Virus record (IMG/VR): IMGVR_UViG_3300047476_000704
Location: 62,001-126,000 of that record
Length of the DNA stretch: 64,000 nucleotides
Strand: one strand, 5' to 3'
DNA from: a virus
Numbering within the stretch: the stretch's first letter is position 1; each line of letters starts with the position of its first letter. The position numbers were made by a program, and so were the translations under genes. Below are positions 35,755 to 45,100 of this stretch, piece after piece. Below the pieces are notes generated by a model. The model was not told the DNA's origin, searched no databases, and saw nothing but the letters and a program-made list of their open reading frames with translations.

Positions 35755-36375
35755 TTATCTAAAAACACTACCACCAACCCAAAGAACTAAACTTTTGCGA
35801 ACTCCTTTTGTTACAGGTGTTATTCTATGCATTAAATAACTTGGAAACAATACTACTGCTCCTTTTTGACGAGGTGCCTTAATTGGTTCTGCTCCACCAG
35901 CCCAAATTTCCAAATCACCACCTTCATAATCGTTAGGGTCTGATAATTGGACTGTAATACTAATTTTACGATGATTTAACGGATAAGCCCCAACATCCAA
36001 ATGCCAATCATATCCACCTTCTTCCTCACCATTATATTCCGTATATTGAATAGCATCTTTCCAATGTGATAAATCAAATCTCCAATAATTAAAATTTGCT
36101 TCTAATGCCATATGCATCATTTTATCATACATCCACTCTGTTTTATCAGCTTCAGGTGGCATCCATTTAATATTTGATTTACGAATTGAGTTTTCTGATT
36201 TTTCTCCATCGTTTTCTTCAATCTCACTTTGTGTAAGTGCTTCTTGAAATTCATACAATTTTGAAAGACGTAATACATTACGAATTTCTACATTACTAAA
36301 TCCTTTTTCAAACCAGTAATAATCTACCTGATTCAATTCACGATTTATTGGAAAGGTTGGGTAAAGTTCTAACAT
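35755..36375 (-). CDS. 2OG-Fe(II) oxygenase (copy 2)
   Basis: 206 residues. The iron triad is H125/D127 ('YDWHLDVGAY') and H183 ('LMHRITPVTKG'), with R193 for 2-oxoglutarate. It shares long stretches of pattern with copy 1, such as 'HRKISIT.QLS', 'EGGD.E.W' and 'KGVR.SLVLWVGG', but differs in the N-terminal half. Retention of both complete active sites implies two substrates or two positions. It follows the sulfotransferase by only a few bases in the same operon. Confidence 0.85.
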   Translation of the reverse strand: MLELYPTFPINRELNQVDYYWFEKGFSNVEIRNVLRLSKLYEFQEALTQSEIEENDGEKSENSIRKSNIKWMPPEADKTEWMYDKMMHMALEANFNYWRFDLSHWKDAIQYTEYNGEEEGGYDWHLDVGAYPLNHRKISITVQLSDPNDYEGGDLEIWAGGAEPIKAPRQKGAVVLFPSYLMHRITPVTKGVRKSLVLWVGGSVFR

Positions 36376-36380
36376 AATAA

Positions 36381-37202
36381 TTATATTTTATATTTAAAGT
36401 AATCGTAAAACCATTTATAGTTATCAACTATATATTGGCAAGTGTAATCCCCCAAAACTTCTTTAAAATCTTCTTTTGGTGGAGTAAATGTACTTCGTAT
36501 AGTGTGGTCTGCATATGAACCACCCAATTGGTCATTTTCGTATGTTAATTGCTGTATGTTATTAAAGTCGTGTTCGTAGTAAGGTATTTCCAAATAGTCA
36601 TATAACTCTTCCATAGTTTCCATTGGAAATTTACAAAACTCCTCAAACTTTATAAAATGAATATGCTTATCATTTTTTTGTAAAATACAATCCCAAAGAT
36701 TTTCCAAAGGTATATTAAGCATTGGTTGTTGAACCATATGTTGTAACCTAGTTACTGTTGAATTACCAATTGGATTATAATAATCGGTAACATTAAAATC
36801 TTTTAAAGGATTATTTCTATATCGTTTTTCCATTGAAGAAAAAATACTTCTTAAATCCCTAACCATAACAACTATTTTTGGATTTGGGTCATATGAATTT
36901 ACAAAATTATATTCACCAATCCATCCTCTAAATTTATCTATTGCGTATGGTTTATCTGTTAAACTACCATAATATGAATTTATTCCATTTTTTAAAAAAG
37001 AACTAAATGCTGGTAGTAATTCTGTTTGATTTTGTGCTTGAAAATGTATATGATTTGTAAATATTCTGCGAGTTTCCAATAACATAGTAAACATGCCCGA
37101 TGTGGGAGATGGATATATATCTGGATTCTGTCCTAGTATATTTTGTAATAAAGTAGAACCACTCCTTGGAAAGGATGCATTATAAAACACTCTTTTAATC
37201 AT
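36381..37202 (-). CDS. PAPS-dependent sulfotransferase
   Basis: 273 residues. The N-terminal P-loop-like 5'-phosphosulfate site is 'YNASFPRSGSTLLQNIL' (7-23). The 3'-phosphate site is 'VMVRDLRSIFSSMEKRY' (112-128). Both PAPS-binding elements are therefore intact. The protein lacks a membrane anchor and should act in the cytoplasm. It is the first gene of a seven-gene operon with two oxygenases and four glycosyltransferase genes, and has a host-type promoter upstream. An APS kinase gene about 1.5 kb away could provide PAPS. Likely acceptors are sugars or tyrosines, but this is not shown by the sequence. Confidence 0.85.
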   Translation of the reverse strand: MIKRVFYNASFPRSGSTLLQNILGQNPDIYPSPTSGMFTMLLETRRIFTNHIHFQAQNQTELLPAFSSFLKNGINSYYGSLTDKPYAIDKFRGWIGEYNFVNSYDPNPKIVVMVRDLRSIFSSMEKRYRNNPLKDFNVTDYYNPIGNSTVTRLQHMVQQPMLNIPLENLWDCILQKNDKHIHFIKFEEFCKFPMETMEELYDYLEIPYYEHDFNNIQQLTYENDQLGGSYADHTIRSTFTPPKEDFKEVLGDYTCQYIVDNYKWFYDYFKYKI

Positions 37203-37224
37203 AATTTATTTGATATATTATTTA

Positions 37225-37256
37225 CAAATATACCACATTTTTATGTAATAACCAAA
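37225..37256 (-). promoter_or_regulatory. Bacteroidota-type promoter for sulfotransferase operon
   Basis: TTTG (37253-37256), 20 bases, TATATTTG (37225-37232), then a short AT-rich leader to ATG 37202. The -33 context AATAATTTGG is shared with the promoters at 8906 and 39156. Confidence 0.75.
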
Positions 37257-37270
37257 TTATTTAAGTATTA

Positions 37271-37696
37271 TTATTCAGTTGGTGGTGTATAATCCGGTTC
37301 TTCCCATACCCATTCTAACCTCGACTCAGCCCATACCCAACAATCACGTCCGCCAACAGGTGTTTCAGGCTTTGCATATTCGGGTTTTAATTTCCATTTA
37401 TAATCCGTTGTATCTAAATAATGAGATGGAATCTCTGGATTTGCATATGTAGGTTCTGGTGCATAAAATGCATCTGCTTCATAATCATAATTACCACCTA
37501 CCCAAGCATAATTGTATCTTAAAGCAACTCCACCATCTGGCAATCCATCTTGTCCATAGTGTACACCACCATGTGTATTATATGATGTTTGTATCCACAA
37601 AGCAGGGTCACCAACTGCACCAGAATCTATAAAATCTTGCTCTGCTACAATTATTTCCGTTACTATACCATCTACTACTTTTGCAAAATGTGCCAT
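37271..37696 (-). CDS. Trp/Tyr-rich phage virion-associated protein
   Basis: 141 residues. It starts MAHFAKVVDGIVTEIIVAEQ, a beginning common in a family of small tail-associated proteins of T4-like phages. The rest is rich in Trp, Tyr and Pro ('VWAESRLEWVWEEPDYTPP'). It follows the Gly-rich adhesin gene by 25 bases and probably shares its transcript. No enzymatic motif is visible. A role in tail-fibre attachment or assembly is inferred from family context. Confidence 0.6.
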   Translation of the reverse strand: MAHFAKVVDGIVTEIIVAEQDFIDSGAVGDPALWIQTSYNTHGGVHYGQDGLPDGGVALRYNYAWVGGNYDYEADAFYAPEPTYANPEIPSHYLDTTDYKWKLKPEYAKPETPVGGRDCWVWAESRLEWVWEEPDYTPPTE

Positions 37697-37721
37697 ATTA
37701 TATCCTAAACTTTACTATCTA

Positions 37722-38681
37722 TTAAGTCCATCTAATAACAACTCTACCGCTACCACCGGCACCGGCTGGATTTCCACCACCAGTCCAAGCATTTGTTGGT
37801 CCACCGCCTCCGCCGCCGCCGTTATTTGTACCACCCGCTTGTGCATTATTACCCGCTGGGTTATTTCCGTTTGCACCACGGCCGCCACCACCTGGTCCAC
37901 CATATCCGGAGTTGGTGTTGTTAAATCCACCACCTCCGCCTCCGCCGCCGGATGAATATCCAGTTGGGCCGCCGTATGGAAAATAAGGTCCACCACTACC
38001 ACCGGGTCCTCCACCATCTCCTTGTCTTGCATTTCCAGCTGAACCACGTCCTCCTCCACCGGAAGAACCTTCTCCACCGTATCCACCAGGTCCACCAGGA
38101 TTACCCTGCGAACCATTACCAGCTGCCCCACCATATGGTGCTCTACAGCCACCGCCACCTGAACCGCCGTTTCCAGCTGGCTCAAAAAGACCAGCGCCTG
38201 CTCCACCGCCAGTTGCTCCAACATTACCAAATGCTGAACCTTGTCCATTTGCGCCACGACCAGTTCCACCTGAACCTCCACCTCCGCCACCAACGGTAAC
38301 ACCTACTGGAGATGCTGCGTAATATGTAGTTTCAACTACACCACCTGCACCTCCTCCTCCACCTCCAGATGGATTTGAACCCCATCCACCTCCGCCACCA
38401 CCGGCTACCACTAATATACCAAAAGTTTTTCCACCACCAGTTAATAATGTACCACTACTATTCCATTCTGCAAAGTTATGTCCACCTGAATTGTATGTAT
38501 ATGCACCTTGTGCTTGAGCAAAGAACGATGAGTATCCCCAAAACTCACTCATTGAGTCAGGAGTCGTTGTTTTACCTGCTTGCTGCGATAAAGTATGTAA
38601 AGAACTATTTGCCGTAGTTGCTCCACGTCCTAGTTCTACATTTATTTGTGATATTGATATTGTTCCCGATGGTAATGCCAT
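37722..38681 (-). CDS. Glycine-rich tail fibre adhesin
   Basis: 319 residues. The N-terminal 60 residues ('MALPSGTISISQINVELGRG' and on) form the shared attachment domain. From about residue 85 to the end, poly-Gly runs of five or more alternate with short hydrophobic strands, as in the polyglycine-II sandwich tip of T2-type gp38 and related adhesins. The final residues GSGRVVIRWT match the usual end of such Gly-rich phage adhesins. It is probably a receptor-binding tip. A promoter copy lies 21 bases upstream. The long overlapping frame at 37715-38302 is a compositional shadow. Confidence 0.75.
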   Translation of the reverse strand: MALPSGTISISQINVELGRGATTANSSLHTLSQQAGKTTTPDSMSEFWGYSSFFAQAQGAYTYNSGGHNFAEWNSSGTLLTGGGKTFGILVVAGGGGGGWGSNPSGGGGGGAGGVVETTYYAASPVGVTVGGGGGGSGGTGRGANGQGSAFGNVGATGGGAGAGLFEPAGNGGSGGGGCRAPYGGAAGNGSQGNPGGPGGYGGEGSSGGGGRGSAGNARQGDGGGPGGSGGPYFPYGGPTGYSSGGGGGGGGFNNTNSGYGGPGGGGRGANGNNPAGNNAQAGGTNNGGGGGGGPTNAWTGGGNPAGAGGSGRVVIRWT

Positions 38682-38701
38682 AATCTAATTACTTTATTTA
38701 A

Positions 38702-39130
38702 CTATAAATATAAAACTTTTTTAATTTCTCTAAATGTTTCACGTGGTTCACCATCTGTACATATTGAAATGAAGTCTTCCAATGGTTCTTCATAATCAGT
38801 AACAAAGTATGATTCTCTACCTCGTTTTTGTTTAGTGTAAAGATATATCTCCTTTACTTTACAATCACGTTTTAACTCCTCTCTTAACTCTCTATATGGT
38901 GCTACCATAGATATGATAACACTATGATTTTCAGAGTCTAAATAACGAGCTACATCAAATGCCTTTTGGATATTTCGTAATCTACCTTCTTTTGTATAAT
39001 CGGTATTTGGAAATATCGTTCTCATCTTATCACCATCTATGTGAAACATATGGTTTCCAAGATATTTTTTTAACATTCCAGCCATTGTAGTCTTTCCACT
39101 TCCCGGCTGTCCTATGAACAAATAAATCAT
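38702..39130 (-). CDS. APS kinase-like (CysC-type) P-loop kinase
   Basis: 142 residues. Walker A is GQPGSGKT (7-14). 'FHIDGDKMRTIFPNTDYTKE' and 'GRLRNIQKAFDVARYL' match the CysC pattern (LDGDnvR.....dyt..gR.eNirr.aevA). 'ISMVAPYRELREE' corresponds to the ISPfR..R block. Bacterial APS kinases are near 200 residues; here the C-terminal lid region is shortened. The expected product is PAPS, the donor for the sulfotransferase at 36381. It is a single gene with its own host-type promoter, and its stop touches the promoter of the Gly-rich adhesin. Confidence 0.75.
   Translation of the reverse strand: MIYLFIGQPGSGKTTMAGMLKKYLGNHMFHIDGDKMRTIFPNTDYTKEGRLRNIQKAFDVARYLDSENHSVIISMVAPYRELREELKRDCKVKEIYLYTKQKRGRESYFVTDYEEPLEDFISICTDGEPRETFREIKKVLYL
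38703..38711 (-). promoter_or_regulatory. Phage-type promoter core before Gly-rich adhesin
   Basis: TTTTATATTTATAGTT on the coding strand, 21 bases before ATG 38681, embedded in the last codons of the APS kinase gene. Confidence 0.55.
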
Positions 39131-39155
39131 AACTCTATAATTTTAATAATAAACA

Positions 39156-39187
39156 TAAAGTTACGATTTATTCTCCATTTTTCCAAA
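39156..39187 (-). promoter_or_regulatory. Bacteroidota-type promoter for APS kinase
   Basis: TTTG (39184-39187), 20 bases, TAACTTTA (39156-39163). The leader to ATG 39130 is about 20 bases and contains no SD. Confidence 0.7.
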
Positions 39188-39191
39188 TTAT

Positions 39192-40091
39192 TTAAGATTT
39201 TAATGAGTCAATTTCAGCTTTTAATTCTTTAATTGCCTCTATAATCAATGGTATAATTTTTTCGTATTTAACAGTTAAATAATTTTCACCAGTCTTTGAT
39301 ACAATTTCACCACTTTCTAATACTAGTCTATCTATTGGTGCTAATACTACTACCTCTGGTAATACCGATTGAACCTCTTGTGCTGATACTCCGACTTGTG
39401 ATTCATTTGTTGTATAACCCAAAGATTTAGCCACATCACTATTTGTATAATGGAAACCATTTAATTGTTGTACTTTTGATAATGCGTTTTCAATATTACC
39501 AATTCTTACTTTCAATCTATCATCGGATGAATATGCGGTAATGTCACCAGTTGCTGTAATAGCACCTTGTACTGCTATACCACCAGTGAATGTACCACCA
39601 CCAAATGGGTTTCCAGTTGGTCCCGTAGGTCCAGTTGGGCCCGTAGGTCCAGTTGGTCCAGTTGGTCCTTGTCTACCTTGAAAGCCTTGTGCCCCAACTG
39701 CTCCCTGTGGTCCAGTTGCACCCGTTGGTCCTTGGTTACCTTGAAAACCTTGTGCCCCAACTGCTCCCTGTGGTCCGGTAGGTCCCTGTGCACCCTGTGG
39801 TCCATTTGCACCATTAGAACCAGTTGCTCCCGATGTACCTGATGTTGCTGCGGTGTATGATGTTCCGTTTATAGTTAAGTTACCAACTACACCAATTGAA
39901 CCACTAACCTCCAAAGAACCAGTAATTGTTTGATTTGCTATAAAATTATTTGAACCAGTTGTTGCAATTGTAACATCGCCAGCATCTAAACCAACTTGCA
40001 ATGTTTGTAATGTTGTATTTACAAACGGCTCTCCGTATGCCAACGAACCTGATTTTTGTGCGGTTGTCCCACGTCTAAATTTAAGTGCCAT
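39192..40091 (-). CDS. Collagen-like tail fibre with S74 chaperone domain
   Basis: 299 residues. An N-terminal '[20 protein letters not shown]' anchoring domain is followed by strands, a Gly-X-Y block (about 90-165, [10 protein letters not shown] and [10 protein letters not shown] types) and a C-terminal S74 chaperone beginning '[18 protein letters not shown]', with '[20 protein letters not shown]' and a Leu/Ile-rich final helix. The Ser before DDRLK is the likely self-cleavage nucleophile. The collagen block to chaperone join ('[19 protein letters not shown]') is almost identical to that of the fibre at 21281, pointing to recombination between loci. Confidence 0.85.
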   Translation of the reverse strand: MALKFRRGTTAQKSGSLAYGEPFVNTTLQTLQVGLDAGDVTIATTGSNNFIANQTITGSLEVSGSIGVVGNLTINGTSYTAATSGTSGATGSNGANGPQGAQGPTGPQGAVGAQGFQGNQGPTGATGPQGAVGAQGFQGRQGPTGPTGPTGPTGPTGPTGNPFGGGTFTGGIAVQGAITATGDITAYSSDDRLKVRIGNIENALSKVQQLNGFHYTNSDVAKSLGYTTNESQVGVSAQEVQSVLPEVVVLAPIDRLVLESGEIVSKTGENYLTVKYEKIIPLIIEAIKELKAEIDSLKS

Positions 40092-40121
40092 CTAGTTTAC
40101 CTTTCTTTTAGTATGTATGTG

Positions 40122-40130
40122 TATAAATAT
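40122..40130 (-). promoter_or_regulatory. Phage-type promoter core before the 299-residue fibre
   Basis: TTATATTTATACACAT on the coding strand, 30 bases before ATG, with AAAGG near the start codon. Confidence 0.55.
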
Positions 40131-40144
40131 AATCTTTTTATTTA

Positions 40145-41371
40145 TTAAATGTTAAAATCCAAATCTCCACTATTATTTATATATTTAGCAAGATGCATAT
40201 AGTTAGATGTAATACTACCAGTTGTTACATTCATCGTATTTGCACTCATAGATAAATAAGTTGTACTTGCAATTATTACTTGCATTGAATTTGTTTGTGC
40301 AACTATTTGAGTGTTTGATGTTAAGTCTTCCACAAACGCAACCGTACCCGCTACCGATGGTTCTAAATTAAAATCAAATGTATTATTGCCACCAGATGAT
40401 GCACTTATAATTCTAGAACTTAATGATGAACTAAAATCTGTTAAGTTACCAACGCCATTAAATGTGGATGCTGATATTGCACCAGATACATATACACTAC
40501 CAGTTATGTTTAAGTTTGAACCATCAAATGATAAATTACTTTCAACCGTTACATTTGGAGATGAACCATTTAATGTAACCAATCCATTATCAGTTGTACC
40601 GGATACTGAAAGTGCCCCAGTAGCTCCTTGGTTTCCTTGCGGGCCTTGGTTTCCTTGCGTCCCATTAGAACCATTTGCTCCTTGGTTTCCTTGCGGTCCC
40701 TGTCTACCTTGAAACCCTTGAGTTCCTTGCGTACCTTGATTACCCTGCGGGCCTTGGTTACCTTGTGTACCATTAGAACCATTAGCTCCTTGATTACCTT
40801 GTGGTCCTTGATTACCCTGCGTACCCTGATTTCCTTGTGGTCCTTGGTTACCTTGGAAACCTTGAGTTCCTTGTGTACCTTGGTTTCCTTGCGGTCCTTG
40901 ATTTCCTTGTGTACCTTGAAAACCTTGCGTACCTTGTGTACCTTGATTCCCCTGCGGTCCCTGTCTACCTTGTGCACCAGATGTACCAGATGTTGCTGCT
41001 GAATACGATGTACCATTTATAACCAAAGAACCAGTTAATTGTAAAGAACCAGTTACACCCATAATATCATCCATAGAATCACCAAATTTTGATGAACCCG
41101 ATTGATATAAAACCGATGATGAAATTACATTTATATTAAATTGCTTCGCATTTACCGCACCCAATACAGTTAAATCACCAGTCAATGATATTGAACCAGT
41201 TGTAACGGAATCCGTTGTTACTAATGTTTGTATGGACTCTACCGAACCTGATTTTTTTAAGAATACTTTACCATCGTAAGTATTTACAGCTAACTCACCA
41301 AGATTTAATGATGAAGTTGTAGGAGTTTTACCACTCTGCGAAGAGCGTTTTAGTATAATAGATTGAGCCAT
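40145..41371 (-). CDS. Collagen-like tail fibre without S74 domain
   Basis: 408 residues. The N-terminus 'ILKRSSQSGKTPTTSSLNLG' and 'ELAVNTYDGKVFLKKSGS' matches the anchoring domain of the gene at 41461. A Gly-X-Y block (about 135-250) of GNQGPQGNQGTQG units follows, then a beta-rich C-terminus with 'SLSSRIISASSGGNNTFDFN'. No chaperone or known receptor domain was recognised at the C-terminus, which ends INNSGDLDFNI. It may trimerise through the collagen region or pair with the following fibre. Confidence 0.8.
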   Translation of the reverse strand: MAQSIILKRSSQSGKTPTTSSLNLGELAVNTYDGKVFLKKSGSVESIQTLVTTDSVTTGSISLTGDLTVLGAVNAKQFNINVISSSVLYQSGSSKFGDSMDDIMGVTGSLQLTGSLVINGTSYSAATSGTSGAQGRQGPQGNQGTQGTQGFQGTQGNQGPQGNQGTQGTQGFQGNQGPQGNQGTQGNQGPQGNQGANGSNGTQGNQGPQGNQGTQGTQGFQGRQGPQGNQGANGSNGTQGNQGPQGNQGATGALSVSGTTDNGLVTLNGSSPNVTVESNLSFDGSNLNITGSVYVSGAISASTFNGVGNLTDFSSSLSSRIISASSGGNNTFDFNLEPSVAGTVAFVEDLTSNTQIVAQTNSMQVIIASTTYLSMSANTMNVTTGSITSNYMHLAKYINNSGDLDFNI

Positions 41372-41407
41372 ATATAGGTTCTTTGGGTGCTTATATAAAC
41401 AAAAAAA

Positions 41408-41427
41408 GGAGTAGTATATACTACCCC
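41408..41427 (-). terminator. Terminator between two fibre genes
   Basis: A GGGGTAGTATATACTACTCC-type hairpin (one mismatch), followed by TTTTTTTG on the coding strand. It ends the transcript of the gene at 41461. Confidence 0.75.
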
Positions 41428-41436
41428 TATAAATAT
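41428..41436 (-). promoter_or_regulatory. Phage-type promoter core immediately before a terminator
   Basis: CTTATATTTATAGGGG on the coding strand, abutting the hairpin, 56 bases before ATG 41371. Either this copy is inactive or its transcript begins with the hairpin. Confidence 0.4.
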
Positions 41437-41460
41437 AAGTTTTTTAATAAAAGATTATTT

Positions 41461-42093
41461 TTAGAACTCTCCAGCATCTGAACCAGCTTCTACTGCCGCT
41501 AATCTACTTGCCACCGAGCCAGAAAATGCTAATACATCACCAATTCCATAAAGAGAACCACTAAATCCATTTGTTATTGATATTTCTGCAAACTTTGTAC
41601 CATCGTACTTTATATCAATCGCAGTTGGTGTTGGTGTGATATTGTGAATATGAGAACCACTATTTTCTAAATATCCAACATACCCAGCAGTTGGGTCTGT
41701 ATTAAAATCATAGTTGTTAGCTGCCGATACTACAACATTTGTTAATCTACTACCATCTCCTACAAAGTAGGAAGCGGTAACCGAACCTCCAAAATCAATA
41801 TCACCTAAACCAACAACATCACCATTTACAAATATACTACCAGTTACATCCAAATCTTGCTTCACAACAAGTTCATCAAATGAACCAGTACCCAATACCG
41901 TAATATTACCAACAGTTTCACTATTAGTAGTTACTAATTGTTCAATACTTTCAGACGAACCCGATTTATGGATGTACGCTTTACCATCGTAAGTGTTTAA
42001 TCCAATCTCACCAACAAATAATGAAGATGTAGTTGGTACACTTCCTGATGTATTCGAACGTCTTTGTAGTATTTTTTGATTTGGTACAGCCAT
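41461..42093 (-). CDS. Short tail fibre-like protein
   Basis: 210 residues. The N-terminal domain 'ILQRRSNTSGSVPTTSSLFV' and 'GEIGLNTYDGKAYIHKSGSS' is shared with the fibre at 40145. A run of short strands follows ('ITVLGTGSFDELVVKQDLDV'). The C-terminus ends EAGSDAGEF, similar to the ends of two nearby proteins (see findings). No collagen block is present. A structural fibre or adaptor role is likely. Confidence 0.7.
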   Translation of the reverse strand: MAVPNQKILQRRSNTSGSVPTTSSLFVGEIGLNTYDGKAYIHKSGSSESIEQLVTTNSETVGNITVLGTGSFDELVVKQDLDVTGSIFVNGDVVGLGDIDFGGSVTASYFVGDGSRLTNVVVSAANNYDFNTDPTAGYVGYLENSGSHIHNITPTPTAIDIKYDGTKFAEISITNGFSGSLYGIGDVLAFSGSVASRLAAVEAGSDAGEF

Positions 42094-42130
42094 TTTAATT
42101 GATGTTTTTCGTGTCTATATAGTTTATCAA

Positions 42131-42150
42131 ATTAGCCCCGAAGGGCTAAT
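42131..42150 (-). terminator. Hairpin with UUCG tetraloop after the repeat fibre
   Basis: An eight-base stem ATTAGCCC / GGGCTAAT closed by a TTCG loop, 6 bases past the stop at 42156. The following T-tract is weak, so termination may be partial. Confidence 0.6.
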
Positions 42151-42155
42151 CGTTA

Positions 42156-45100
42156 TTAAAATGAACCACCATCAATTGTATTACTCATCACAAAATCAGT
42201 TCCGTTCCATTGTGCAATATCACCAGCCGTTGTAGGTGCTGCTATAAACTCAATGTTATCAGTTAAACCTCTAAACGCCAATCGTTTAGTTGAAGAACCT
42301 CCCGGCACATTTAGTGATGCCGTTACCGCAGGTGCTATAATATTTACAGATGAACTGAATGATGTACTAGCATGCACATACTTCAATGATGCACTTGCCC
42401 CTGCAATCTCAATACCAGCTCCATCGGATGTTGCTGATGATGTAGAACCACTTGCTAATGTGATTAGTTTGTCTTCTACATAAAGTTGTCCAGTATTTAG
42501 GGATGTAGTATCACCTTGTACTATTAAATTACCACCAACTATTACATCATTGGTTGTTGTTAAACTATTAAATGTTACATTATTTTTAGTTCCTACTGCT
42601 TGGATTGAACCAGAACCTTCTAATGTTACAACTCTACCTGCTAACGATGCACTTAAAGTAGTTTCACCAGCTGCACTTGCAGAGAATTGTGTATAAACTG
42701 AACTACTCAAAGTGTTTAACGCAGTTGCTGCACTACCACTATAAGCCGATGCCGATGCAAATGCTCCAGCAGCCGCTTGTGTAGCTATTGTAATGTTATC
42801 AGTTTGAGTGTTGTTCGTTGTTGCGATTGAACCACTCAAAGTGTTTAACGCAGTTGCTGCACTACCACTATAAGCCGATGCCGATGCGAATGCTCCAGCA
42901 GCCGCTTGTGTAGCTATTGTAATGTTATCAGTTTGTGTATTATTTGTTGTTGCTATACTACCACTTAAAGTGTTGATTGTAGTGTAGAACGAACCACTAT
43001 AAGCGGATGCAGAAGCAAATGCCCCAGCTGCTGCTTGAGTGGCGATTGTAATGTTATCGGTTTGAGTGTTGTTCGTTGTTGCAATTGAACCACTCAATGT
43101 ATTGATTGTAGTGTAGAACGAACCACTATAAGCGGATGCGGATGCAAATGCCCCAGCTGCTGCCTGTGTAGCGATTGTAATATTATCAGTTTGAGTGTTG
43201 TTTGTAGTTGCAATACTACCACTTAAAGTTGATATTGATGTTGCCGTTGCCGATGCTACCGAAGAACTTACTGCAAATCCACTTGCCGCAATACTAGCTG
43301 ATAAAGCCGTTTGAGAAGCGATACTTGCAGAGAACGATGTTGCTGAACTTGCTGAGTTAGCCGTTATTGTTGCTATACTCGCAGAGAACGATGTTGCTGC
43401 ACTTGCAGAGTTAGCCGTTACCGTAGCCGCACTTGCACTAAATGATGTTGCTACCGAAGCACTATCGGTATAGTAAGATTGTGTAAATGCTAAATATGAA
43501 CCAGATATAGTTTCTAAATTAGCAACCCGTGTTCCTAATGAACCACCACCACCAATTGAACTTTCAATTGTATCCAATCTACTACCAACCGATTGTGAGT
43601 ATGCGCTTACATTACCAATACCAGTAATTGTAGATGAACTAATTAAACCAGTTGTATATAAATCACCAGCAATATTTACAAATGCCGAACTAGCTGAAAT
43701 AATTGAGTTACCAATATGGTCATCCCCAGTTGCTACTGGAACATATCCAGCAGTTAAACCAACTTCCTGCCCTAATGAACCCGTATTTTTAGGTCCAGCA
43801 ATAAGTATAGCCGAATTATATGGTGCACCACTATCGGCCGGATGTTCGTATAACCAATGATTATTTACACTATCCCACCAAAGAGAACCCGTTCCACCTG
43901 CGGAGCCAGAGTCTCTAACAGATATACCACCAAATCTAATAGCAGGGGAGTCTGTATTTAGTAATACAGTATTTGTACCAATATCAACTGCAGATGCAGT
44001 AATATTTTGTAATGATGATTCACCTTGTACAATTAAATTTGCACTAACATAAAGAGAACCCGTAATAGTTTGAGTTCCAGTAAAAATATTATCACCAGTT
44101 AATTTAGCGAATGTTGAATATGCACTACCACTATATGAATTTAATGCGGTTGCCGCACTACCACTATAAGCCGATGCCGATGCAAATGCTCCAGCTGCTG
44201 CTTGCGTAGCAGTTGTTATATTATCGGTTTGTGTATTGTTTGTAGTTGCAATTGAAGCAGATAGAGCAGTTACACTAGCCGCACTTGCGGAGAATGAAGT
44301 TGCTACCGAAGAACTAAAATTACCAGTTACACTTGCTACCGATGCACTTAATGCAGTTGTTGTAGCAGTTGATGCGGAGAATTGTGTATAAACCGAACCA
44401 CTTAAAGTGTTGATTGTAGTGAAGAAACTACCACTATATGCACTAGCCGATGCAAATGCCCCAGCTGCTGCTTGTGTAGCTGTTGTGATGTTATCAGTTT
44501 GGGTATTATTAGTAGTTGCAATTGAACTACTTAAAGTATTTAATGCAGTTGCTGCACTACCACTATATGCAGATGCGGAAGCGAATGCTCCAGCTGCAGC
44601 TGCCGTAGCAGTAGATATGTTATCACTTTGAGTATTGTTTGTTGTTGCAATTGAACCACTTAAAGTATCTAATGCAGAAGCGGCTGATGCACTATTTGCA
44701 GTTATAGTTGCTAAACTAGCAGATAAACGAGTGTTTACCGAACCAGAGTATGTACCATCAAAATATGATTGAGATGCTTCTAATGCATCTACTCTCGAAC
44801 CAATACCAGTTCCACCGCCACCAATTGATGATTCTAAACTATCTAATCTACTATCAACTGAACTTGAGAATGGTTGGATGTTACCAACTAAATTGATTGC
44901 TTCGTTTCCATCACTACCAAGCAAATATAATGTAGAACTTCCACTTGCGTAGTAAGGAACACCATTTAATAAACCGTTATATACGGAAGCAGAAAATACA
45001 TTTGGATTTCCAGCACCACGTAAGAATCGGTTAGCTGCTACTACCGAACCACTTTCTGGAACGATAAATGCAATTGCAGTACCATTGGTTAGTGTTAGAT

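Noticed and set aside
37715-38302. 195-codon frame overlapping the Gly-rich adhesin
   Set aside because: Val/Gln/Glu-rich composition results from reading GGN codons out of frame; the adhesin frame has the conserved N- and C-terminal features.
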